Assembly: GCA_040904405.1 (NCBI GenBank)
Contig: JBBDTK010000025.1
Coordinates: 1-10,749 of the forward strand
Reading direction: 5' to 3'
DNA length: 10,749 nucleotides
Source: VRUE01 sp040904405
GTDB taxonomy: Bacteria; Actinomycetota; Thermoleophilia; Solirubrobacterales; 70-9
Shown here: one piece after another, positions 5,984 to 10,749 of the stretch
Layout: each line of letters opens with the position of its first letter
Position numbering within the stretch: position 1 is the stretch's first letter
The notes under the pieces: model-generated
Told to the model about the DNA's origin: nothing
Seen by the model: the letters and a program-made list of their open reading frames with translations, nothing else
Databases searched by the model: none
Position numbers and translations under genes: made by a program

Positions 5984-6823
5984 GTGGGAGCCATCGAGGA
6001 TCAGAAGGCCAAGGAAGCCGAGCGGAAGGCCCAGCAGGAGGCCGAACGCGCTGTGATCGGCTACGTCGGACGGGCGGCACTTGTCCTGGTCGTCGGGGTG
6101 CTCGGCTTTGCTGCCGTAGCGCAAGCTGCCACCGTCTCAAAGTCGGACTTCAGCGCCAGGGTGACGGCGGCGGTCAAGCCCACGAAGTTGCCGCAGGCCC
6201 GGGGTGCTCCGGTGACGCTGAGCATCGCCGGAAGTAGCAGCCGGTCCGAAGCCGCCACCACTTTCTTCCGATCCTACGCCGTCCGTCTTGACCGGCAACT
6301 CACGATCGACACCGAAGGTCTGCCGGCCTGCTCACTTCCGATCAAGGTGCTGGAACGGGCCATGCCGGACTATGTCCGAGACGAATGCAGCCGCACGGTC
6401 ATCGGCACCGGCAAGCTCGCGGTGACACTTGAACTTCCGGAACAGCCGCCCAATTTCGCGCGCTCAAGAATGCTCTTTCTCAATGGCCGCGGGGGGAAGG
6501 TGGTGATGTACCGCTACTTCCCTCGGCACAAGGTCCACTTCGAAAATGGCGAAGTGGAAGAAGTCGGTGACATTCCCGGCGGCGCCTTTGCGATCGGCAG
6601 CGGCCGGAGCCTTGCGTTCCCAAGTCCTGAAGCCAGCCAATTTCCGGGATCGAAGTCGTCGTTCGAGTTCCGCTTCGGCCGGACCTGGCGCTACCGGGGC
6701 AAGCGGCACAGCTACCTGAATGCCGTGTGCCGGACCGGCACGCTCCGGAACCGGGTCACGCTCGGGCTGAGCGATGGAACCGTGTCCAATGTCTCCGCCC
6801 AACGCTGCACCAAACGCTCGTGA
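5984..6823 (+). CDS. Exported or membrane-anchored four-cysteine protein of a Thermoleophilia-type family
   Basis: 279 residues of unknown function. A charged helical N-terminus (residues 3-23, rich in Lys, Glu, Ala) leads into a hydrophobic segment (about 24-47) that ends in AQA, a possible signal peptidase site before Ala49; it may instead be a single membrane anchor. The exported part begins with VTAAVKPTKLP and PVTLSIAG, then GLPAC, DECSR, VIGTGKLAV, LFLNGRGG, a Tyr/Arg-rich WRYRGKRHSYLNAVCR and a final QRC. I recall this pattern (KPTKLP, GLP.C, a second Cys, FNG, RGRRHS.L.A.C) from a paralogous family of Thermoleophilia exported proteins; four Cys suggest two disulfides. The GTG start has GGAGG eight bases upstream (5972-5976). 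The stop overlaps the next start, so both are co-translated. Codons are less G/C-biased than in the flanking genes. Confidence 0.78.
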   Translation: MGAIEDQKAKEAERKAQQEAERAVIGYVGRAALVLVVGVLGFAAVAQAATVSKSDFSARVTAAVKPTKLPQARGAPVTLSIAGSSSRSEAATTFFRSYAVRLDRQLTIDTEGLPACSLPIKVLERAMPDYVRDECSRTVIGTGKLAVTLELPEQPPNFARSRMLFLNGRGGKVVMYRYFPRHKVHFENGEVEEVGDIPGGAFAIGSGRSLAFPSPEASQFPGSKSSFEFRFGRTWRYRGKRHSYLNAVCRTGTLRNRVTLGLSDGTVSNVSAQRCTKRS

Positions 6824-7332
6824 GCGGTTCCCGGTGCTGGACGACGATCCTGCTGGCGGCGCTCACTACGCTCCTGGCAGCCGGTTCGGCCTTGGCGAAA
6901 GACGCGACCTATCCAGTCATCGTCTCCGTCACGGCGGAGTCAGTGCCGAGCCCGTCGTGTCCTGCCTGCCTGCGTTACACGGGCCGGGTCCGGTCGCCGA
7001 AGCCCGTCTGCCTGCGCGGACGCCGGGTGTTGGGCGTCTGGCGGTATGCCCACGACCCGGCTGCATACAGCCGCCTGCTCGCCCGGACGGACCGGTCCGG
7101 GCGCTGGAGCGCCCGATTTCCCGACGAAACTCCGGCGGTCATGACCGTCCTGGTGAAAGCGAAGCGACTTCCTTCCGGAGCGGTCTGCCGGGCAGCGCGG
7201 GCCACGATGAGGCCCCGGAACATGTCGGAAGTGGCGGGGGTACTGGCTTCGGGGCAGATTGCCGCGCCGAGCGCGCACGGCGTCCAGATAGGTCGGCTCA
7301 GCCAAGCTCAAGCCGATCCAGCCGTGTCTTGA
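6820..7332 (+). CDS. Secreted cysteine-containing beta-sandwich-like protein
   Basis: 170 residues from a GTG at 6820 that overlaps the preceding stop as GTGA, and gives an excellent signal peptide: a short polar start with one Arg, a hydrophobic core (about 9-22) and a cleavage site after ALA26. The mature part carries four cysteines (SPSCPAC, PVCLRGR, GAVC) and the pattern YTGRV.S....C..GRRV, then TDRSGRWSARF, as in small transthyretin-like or other beta-sandwich extracellular domains of actinobacteria. Coupled to the upstream exported protein, so the two may form one extracellular or cell-envelope complex. The last seven codons overlap the 56-bp repeat at 7311-7366, which suggests that the original C-terminus could have been altered at the element boundary. 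Confidence 0.7.
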   Translation: MSGSRCWTTILLAALTTLLAAGSALAKDATYPVIVSVTAESVPSPSCPACLRYTGRVRSPKPVCLRGRRVLGVWRYAHDPAAYSRLLARTDRSGRWSARFPDETPAVMTVLVKAKRLPSGAVCRAARATMRPRNMSEVAGVLASGQIAAPSAHGVQIGRLSQAQADPAVS

Positions 7333-7357
7333 CCTCGGGGTTCGAATACCGTCGCAT
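7298..7357 (-). CDS. Possible 19-residue peptide A, or 3' remnant of a lost gene
   Basis: Frame read on the minus strand inside repeat copy A. From ATG (7357-7355) it encodes MRRYSNPEVKTRLDRLELG and then TGA. The frame is open upstream only to a TAG at 7390-7388. It shares 12 of 18 residues with peptide B, with synonymous changes at Val and Leu codons, which points to selection on the protein. Conservation with B begins at the GCGGGG just before the ATG and ends near the stop, so a duplicated mini-gene with its ribosome site is possible. The alternative is the duplicated tail of a deleted gene. Expression is unproven. Confidence 0.3.
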   Translation of the reverse strand: MRRYSNPEVKTRLDRLELG

Positions 7358-7366
7358 CAGCCCCGC
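7311..7366. repeat. 56-bp direct repeat, copy A
   Basis: By hand alignment, 41 of 56 positions (73 percent) match copy B at 7407-7462 with no gaps. The best-conserved parts are AGCCGATC, AGCCG, GGGGTT, ATACCGT and AGCCCCGC. The mismatches fit a minus-strand coding frame. The copy overlaps the 3' end of the secreted-protein gene and includes a ten-base match to the tRNA-Ser T-arm. Confidence 0.8.
7333..7347. other. Candidate right attachment-site remnant (tRNA-Ser T-arm match)
   Basis: CCTCG-GGGTTCGAAT (7333-7347) equals the tRNA segment 458-473 (CCTCG-T-GGGTTCGAAT) except for one missing T; the last ten bases are an uninterrupted match. It is the only such match that I found in the window outside the tRNA, and it lies where element-like genes give way to core-like ones. 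Because it falls within a repeat explained by coding similarity, chance cannot be excluded. Confidence 0.35.
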
Positions 7367-7396
7367 AAAACGGTAGGCAGATGGCTCCTATGCCAA

Positions 7397-7453
7397 CTAA
7401 AGATCGAGCCGATCGAGCCGCTCACGCACGGCGGGGTTGGCATACCGTGCCAT
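7397..7453 (-). CDS. Possible 18-residue peptide B, or 3' remnant of a lost gene
   Basis: Minus-strand frame inside repeat copy B: ATG at 7453-7451, MARYANPAVRERLDRLDL, then TAG. A purine-rich AGAGGGAG sits about eight bases before the ATG and could serve as a ribosome site. The frame continues open upstream beyond the ATG into the promoter region of the plus-strand gene at 7502, so a truncated gene tail is an equal alternative. No database family recognised. Confidence 0.3.
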   Translation of the reverse strand: MARYANPAVRERLDRLDL

Positions 7454-7462
7454 GAGCCCCGC
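7407..7462. repeat. 56-bp direct repeat, copy B
   Basis: Second copy, 96 bases downstream of the first, lying in the region just upstream of the amino acid deaminase gene at 7502. It lacks the TTCGAAT of copy A (it has TTGGCAT), so the tRNA-like match is peculiar to copy A. Confidence 0.8.
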
Positions 7463-7501
7463 TCCCTCTCCGCTTGCGCCGCGGTTAGGCTCGGGACGCG
7501 C

Positions 7502-8713
7502 ATGCCGCCGCTTCCCAGCCGCTCATACGAACAGTACGAGCAGATCTTCGCCGAGGTCGAGGCCCCGTTCGCCTTCGTCGACCTCGACGCGATGCGGGCG
7601 AACTCGGAGGCGATGCTGGAGCGCGCCGCCGGCAAGCCGGTCCGGGTGGCGAGCAAGTCGCTGCGCTGCCGGGCGCTGCTCGAGCGGATCCTCGCCGGCG
7701 ATGAGCGCTACGCCGGGCTGATGACCTTCACCCTGCCGGAGACGCTGTGGCTTGCCGAGCAGGGCTTCGAGGATCTGCTGCTCGCCTACCCGACCGCCGA
7801 CAGGGAGGCGCTGGGCGAGCTGGCGCTGCGCTCCGCCGCCAACCCCGAAAGCGCGCCGATCGTGATGGTCGACTGCGCCGAGCACCTCGATGCGATCGAG
7901 TCGGTGCTGGGGACGGGGGCGGCGCCGGTGCGGGTCTGCATCGACGTCGACGCCGGCTGGTGGGCCCTGGGAGGACGGCTCAAGGTCGGGCCGAAGCGCT
8001 CGCCGGTGCACACGGTCGAGCAGGCGGTGGCGCTGGCGCGGGAGATCGAGCGCCGCCCGCAACTGCAGCTGGCGGCGCTGATGGCATACGAGGGCCAGAT
8101 CGCGGGAGTCGGCGACCTGCCGCCGGGCCGCCGCCTGCGCGGCGCCGCGATCCGCTTCATGCAACGCCGCTCGGCCGCCGAGCTGGCCGGGCGGCGGGCG
8201 GCGATCGTCGCCGCGGTCCGCCAGATCGCGCCGCTGCCGATCGTCAACGGCGGCGGCACCGGCAGCCTCGAGCTGACCGGCGCCGAGGAGGCGGTCACCG
8301 AGCTGACCGCCGGCTCGGGCTTCTACGGCCCCGCCCTCTTCGATCACTACAGCCGCTTCTCGCTGACCCCGGCGGCCGGCTTCGCGCTGCCGGTGGTGCG
8401 CAAGCCGGCGCCGAGCGTGGCGACCGCCCTGGGCGGCGGCTACCTCGCCTCGGGCAGCGGCGACCCGGCCCGGTTGCCGGTCCCGTGGCTGCCGGAGGGG
8501 CTGCGGCTCGATCCCGAGGAGGGCGCCGGCGAGGTGCAGACGCCGCTGCTCGGCGCGGCCGCGGCGCGGCTCGCGATCGGCGACCGCGCCTACCTGCGCC
8601 ACGCCAAGGCGGGCGAGCTGTGCGAGCGCTTCGCCGCCCTGCACCTGGTCGAAGGGGACGAGATCGTCGACGTCGTCCCGACCTACCGGGGCGAGGGCAA
8701 GGCCTTCCTCTAG
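7502..8713 (+). CDS. PLP-dependent amino acid deaminase/aldolase (alanine-racemase N-terminal fold)
   Basis: Cytoplasmic enzyme of the fold-III PLP group (alanine racemase, D-threonine aldolase, D-serine dehydratase). 403 residues. The domain begins with PFAFVDLDAM (22-31), and the PLP lysine is Lys52 in VRVASKSLRC. A TIM-barrel follows, with CIDVDAGWWALGG, LAALMAYEGQIAG and PIVNGGGTGS (the phosphate-binding region). The C-terminal beta domain ends in YLRHAKAGELCERF with His367 and Cys374, and EIVDVVPTYRGEGKAF. This matches the actinobacterial amino acid deaminase/aldolase type rather than true alanine racemase; the exact substrate is unknown. The ATG is preceded by a weak GGGA. The stop lies three bases from that of the convergent XRE gene. 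The high G/C codon use marks it as core sequence. Related actinobacteria often keep it next to an arabinonolactone oxidase-type gene (recalled), as found here. Confidence 0.88.
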   Translation: MPPLPSRSYEQYEQIFAEVEAPFAFVDLDAMRANSEAMLERAAGKPVRVASKSLRCRALLERILAGDERYAGLMTFTLPETLWLAEQGFEDLLLAYPTADREALGELALRSAANPESAPIVMVDCAEHLDAIESVLGTGAAPVRVCIDVDAGWWALGGRLKVGPKRSPVHTVEQAVALAREIERRPQLQLAALMAYEGQIAGVGDLPPGRRLRGAAIRFMQRRSAAELAGRRAAIVAAVRQIAPLPIVNGGGTGSLELTGAEEAVTELTAGSGFYGPALFDHYSRFSLTPAAGFALPVVRKPAPSVATALGGGYLASGSGDPARLPVPWLPEGLRLDPEEGAGEVQTPLLGAAAARLAIGDRAYLRHAKAGELCERFAALHLVEGDEIVDVVPTYRGEGKAFL

Positions 8714-8716
8714 GCC

Positions 8717-8968
8717 CTAAACCCCGCGCATCAGCTCGGCCGCCGGCACCTCGAGCCCGCGCGCGATCTTGGCGACCGTGGAGACGCGCAGGTCGCGGGC
8801 GCCGCGCTCCGCCCTGCCCACCTCGACCGGATGCATCCCCGCCCGGTGCGCCAGTTCCTCCTGCGTCCACTCGCGGCTCTCGCGTTGCGCCCGGATGTTG
8901 CGGCCGACCGCGACCTTCGCCTCCACCCTCCGATCATCGGGAGCAGAGCCGATAGCGTCCAGAGCCAA
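8717..8968 (-). CDS. XRE-family transcriptional regulator (third)
   Basis: 83 residues. The Cro/C1-type helix-turn-helix covers about residues 18-78: VGRNIRAQRESREWTQEELAHRAG, recognition part HPVEVGRAERGARDL, then VSTVAKIARGLEVPAAELM. The WTQEELAHRAGMHP motif is typical. I take the TTG at 8966-8968 as start; no ribosome site precedes it, but TATACA (minus strand, 9002-8997) would give a short leader. A GTG at 8926 has GGAGG directly against it with no spacing and is less likely. Divergent from the winged-helix gene at 9141; the palindrome at 9007-9020 sits between the likely -10 and -35 positions of this gene, so self-repression is plausible. Confidence 0.85.
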   Translation of the reverse strand: MALDAIGSAPDDRRVEAKVAVGRNIRAQRESREWTQEELAHRAGMHPVEVGRAERGARDLRVSTVAKIARGLEVPAAELMRGV

Positions 8969-9098
8969 TAACGCTGTTTTGCCCGCTGGGAGAACCTGTA
9001 TAGAAACGCTGTACGCAGCGGCGCTGACGGGATTCGGGCGGAAAATCCGGCTTCTCGGCGACTATTGCCAACGCAGAGCAGAACCAATAACGTAATAT
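8961..9098. promoter_or_regulatory. Divergent promoter region with palindrome and repeated 13-mer
   Basis: Intergenic region of 172 bases, A/T-richer than the flanks. CGCTG-TACG-CAGCG (9007-9020) is a perfect inverted repeat five bases upstream of a minus-strand -10-like TATACA (9002-8997). The 13-mer AGAGCCAATAACG (8961-8973) recurs as AGAACCAATAACG (9080-9092), one difference; one copy covers the XRE start and the other abuts TAATAT (9093-9098), a likely -10 box for the gene at 9141. ACGCTGT also occurs twice (8971 and 9006). This is what a shared operator region for the two regulators would look like; binding is inferred. Confidence 0.5.
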
Positions 9099-9140
9099 GC
9101 TCGCCTAGAGCTAAGCATTCAGTTTGAAGAGAGGGCAAGC

Positions 9141-9374
9141 ATGGACGAGAAGCCGGAGGGGGCGCGTGAGGCGCGTCTACAGCGGGCACTAGACCATTCC
9201 GGGCGGGCGGCGATCCTCGAAGTGCTCAAAGACGAGGGCGGTGAGCTGACGGCAGAGGAGATTCAATCCCAGCTGCCCATGAGCCTGACGCTGGCGCGGA
9301 TCGAATACCACCTGAGAGTCCTGGCCGCGCACGGCCTGGTGGTGCAGCGGGGCAGCTCCTACGGCAGTCCGTAG
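9141..9374 (+). CDS. Winged-helix regulator (ArsR-like)
   Basis: 77 residues containing one winged helix-turn-helix: RLQRALDHSGRAAILEVLKDEGGELTAEEIQSQ, then SLTLARIEYHLRVLAAHGLVVQRG. The IEYHLRVLAAHGLV recognition helix and turn are close to the ArsR pattern (YHLRVLE..GLV). The wing is short, ending at SSYGSP shortly after VQRG; full ArsR proteins are usually 90-120 residues, so this is a minimal or slightly truncated form. No metal-binding cysteines are present. The ATG has GAGAGGG seven bases upstream. The gene ends 12 bases from the convergent oxidase gene. It is divergent from the XRE gene and probably shares its control region. Confidence 0.82.
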   Translation: MDEKPEGAREARLQRALDHSGRAAILEVLKDEGGELTAEEIQSQLPMSLTLARIEYHLRVLAAHGLVVQRGSSYGSP

Positions 9375-9386
9375 GGTCGCGGCGAG

Positions 9387-10685
9387 TCACCGCCCGAGCA
9401 CGCGGCGGGTGTACTCGTTGGCGAAGGCCCTGCCCGGGTCGAGCTCCTCGCGTGCGGCCGCGAAGGCGTCCCACCCGGGATAGAGCGGGGCGAGGCTCTC
9501 GGCGGTCTGGAAGTGGCGCTTGCCCCAGTGCGGCCGGCCGCCGTACTCGCGCATGATCGCCTCGGCCGCCTCGAAGTAGGGCCGCCACTCCATCCCGCGG
9601 TACTGGTGGACCGCGATGTAGGCGGTGTCGCGCTCGTGCGAGGGGCTGAGCAGCGCATCGTCGCCGGCGGCGACCCGCATCTCGATCGGGAAGAAGACCG
9701 GGTAGCGCCGGGCGCGAACCCACTCGATCGTCCGCCGCAGGGCCTCGGGGCCGTGCTCGCGCGGGACGCCGTACTCCATCTCGGTGAAGCGGACGCGGCG
9801 CTCGCTGGCGAAGACCCGATCGCTGCGATCGACCGTCCTGCCGCCGGAGGCAAGCTTGGCGGCCAGCCGCGAGAGGCGGGGGATCGCCGCTGGGGCGAGC
9901 CTGCCGGCGGCCGAGAGCGCCTCCAGCGCCCAGTTCTCCACCACGGTGTCGTTGAGGTAGGAGGCGAGCCGCCCGCGCGGGCGCGGCGGCCGGTCGACCC
10001 GGTTGCGCTCCAGCACCAGCGCCGAGTCGGCGTAGGGAAAGGTGAAGAGCTCGAAGTGATCGTGGGCGTCGGCGCGCTCGGCGAAGCGCTCGAGCACCCG
10101 CTCGCGCGGCTGGGGCGAGTCGATCCGCTCGAGTACGAAGGCGGGCACGCAGCGCAGGGTCAGGGCCGAGATCGCGCCGAGCGCGCCGAGGCCGACCCGG
10201 GCCGCGCGCAGCAGCCCCGGCGTGACGGCGTCGAGCTCGCGCACCTCGCCGGCGGCGGTGACCAGCTCGACCGCCTCGACCTGGGCGGAGATGTTGCGTA
10301 GCTTCGCCCCGGTGCCGTGGGTGCCGGTGGAGATCGCGCCGGCGACCGTCTGGCGGTCGATGTCGCCGAGGTTCTCCATCGCCAGCCCGAGGCGAGCCAG
10401 CTCCCGGTTGAGGTCGGCGAGGACGGTGCCGGCGCCGACCCTGACCAGCCCGGAGCCCGGGTCGGCGTCGATCACCCCGCTCAGCGCCCCGACTTCGACC
10501 ATCGTCCCCCCGGTCATCGCCGCCTCGGTGAAGGAGTGGCCGCTGCCGGTGACCCGGACCTCGCCGCCGGCGGCTGCAGCGGCAGCGACCGTGGCGACCA
10601 GCTCGTCGCGATCGCGCGGCCGCGCGATCTGCGCCGGCCGGCAGCTCTGATCGCCTGCCCAGTTGCGCCAAATGCCCGCTTCCAC
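9387..10685 (-). CDS. D-arabinono-1,4-lactone oxidase-type FAD enzyme
   Basis: Flavoprotein of the aldonolactone oxidase/alditol oxidase group, which oxidises sugar lactones or sugar alcohols using FAD. 432 residues, normal for the bacterial type. The PCMH-type FAD domain is N-terminal: NWAGDQSCRPAQIARP (8-23), then GSGHSF (47-52) with His50, the residue that holds FAD covalently in relatives, and GDIDRQTVAGAISTGTHGTG (about 107-126). The C-terminal ALO domain includes EMEYGVPRE, FPIEMRVAAGDDALLSPS, and HWGKRH (386-391) with Lys389, ending DPGRAFANEYTRRVLG, the usual family ending. The true substrate (arabinono-, gulono-lactone or an alditol) cannot be told from sequence. The GTG start has no clear ribosome site; TAGAC six to eight bases before it may indicate a leaderless transcript. 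Convergent with the winged-helix gene. Confidence 0.92.
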   Translation of the reverse strand: MEAGIWRNWAGDQSCRPAQIARPRDRDELVATVAAAAAAGGEVRVTGSGHSFTEAAMTGGTMVEVGALSGVIDADPGSGLVRVGAGTVLADLNRELARLGLAMENLGDIDRQTVAGAISTGTHGTGAKLRNISAQVEAVELVTAAGEVRELDAVTPGLLRAARVGLGALGAISALTLRCVPAFVLERIDSPQPRERVLERFAERADAHDHFELFTFPYADSALVLERNRVDRPPRPRGRLASYLNDTVVENWALEALSAAGRLAPAAIPRLSRLAAKLASGGRTVDRSDRVFASERRVRFTEMEYGVPREHGPEALRRTIEWVRARRYPVFFPIEMRVAAGDDALLSPSHERDTAYIAVHQYRGMEWRPYFEAAEAIMREYGGRPHWGKRHFQTAESLAPLYPGWDAFAAAREELDPGRAFANEYTRRVLGR

Positions 10686-10749
10686 GGCGTCTACGCTAGT
10701 ACACGCATCCGGAAATTCTGGTCGGAATCGGCGAGTGGCTGGGCGTGCC
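10686..10749. other. Upstream region of the oxidase gene, no gene seen
   Basis: 64 bases to the window end. An imperfect palindrome CCGGAAATTCTGG (about 10709-10721) lies some 25 bases before the oxidase start and could be a regulator site. Nothing else is supported. Confidence 0.25.

Larger units (their letters stand above)
487..7347. mobile_element. Probable integrated element at tRNA-Ser, apparently defective
   Basis: The left boundary is the 3' end of tRNA-Ser(GGA), with an integrase-type large serine recombinase directly against it. Inside are typical element genes: an XRE repressor, a replication-relaxation-like fragment, an orphan DNA methyltransferase, small winged-helix-like and membrane proteins. 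Codon use and G/C content between about 5.9 and 7.3 kb are visibly less G/C-rich than in the flanking core genes. The right boundary is inferred: 7338-7347 repeats ten bases of the tRNA T-arm exactly, and core-like genes begin at 7502. No relaxase, FtsK/TraB-type translocase, replication initiator or phage structural gene is seen, so the element is either decayed or depends on another for transfer. The right limit is approximate. Confidence 0.55.

Noticed and set aside
7523..8644. Minus-strand open frame of 373 codons opposite the deaminase
   Set aside because: Shadow frame in high-G/C DNA: Arg, Gln and Ala-rich with no motif, while the plus strand has the full PLP-enzyme pattern.
9226..10671. 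Second minus-strand frame of 481 codons over the oxidase gene
   Set aside because: Frame-shifted shadow of the oxidase; almost entirely Arg/Gly/Ala, whereas the other frame carries GSGHSF and HWGK.
1..10749. CRISPR array, retron, toxin-antitoxin pair or complete restriction-modification system
   Set aside because: No regularly spaced repeats, reverse transcriptase, toxin-like partner beside any XRE gene, or endonuclease gene was found on either strand.

Overview
The window reads as a chromosomal segment of a high-GC actinobacterium, most likely from class Thermoleophilia (Solirubrobacterales or a relative). The support is the strongly G/C-ending codon use in the outer genes, an exported four-cysteine protein family (5984-6823) that I know from that class, and the flanking genes, which have close actinobacterial relatives. 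No taxonomic marker such as rRNA is present, so this stays an inference.

Layout. The left end (2-486) is core chromosome: the 3' part of tadA (tRNA adenosine deaminase), then an intact tRNA-Ser(GGA). Against the tRNA, on the opposite strand, lies a large serine recombinase whose reading frame runs through the tRNA gene and stops inside it. From there to about 7.35 kb the content looks like an integrated, partly decayed genetic element. On the minus strand: an XRE-type repressor followed by the recombinase; then, beyond a strong terminator, a translationally coupled set of a truncated replication-relaxation-like gene, a beta-class DNA methyltransferase with no restriction partner, and a small HTH/coiled-coil protein. 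On the plus strand: two probable small membrane proteins and a small winged-helix-like protein. A second XRE regulator is divergent from a pair of coupled exported cysteine-containing proteins. No conjugation, relaxase, FtsK-type or phage structural genes are seen, so the element is probably defective, mobilised by others, or truncated.

The junction near 7.3-7.5 kb carries a 56-bp imperfect direct repeat (two copies 96 bp apart). Each copy encodes, on the minus strand, a related 18-19 residue peptide with its own ATG and a purine-rich stretch upstream. One copy also contains a 10-bp exact match to the T-arm of the tRNA-Ser, making it the only candidate I found for the far attachment site.

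Right of this (7502-10685) the sequence is core-like again: a PLP-dependent amino acid deaminase/aldolase and a D-arabinono-1,4-lactone oxidase-type flavoenzyme, facing each other. Between them are two small divergent regulators (XRE and winged helix) whose shared intergenic region holds a palindrome and a repeated 13-mer.

How the genes fit together: the first XRE protein probably controls itself and the recombinase through a perfect 14-bp palindrome at its promoter. The methyltransferase operon probably protects or marks the element's DNA. The exported pair and the deaminase/oxidase pair are independent cargo or host functions.
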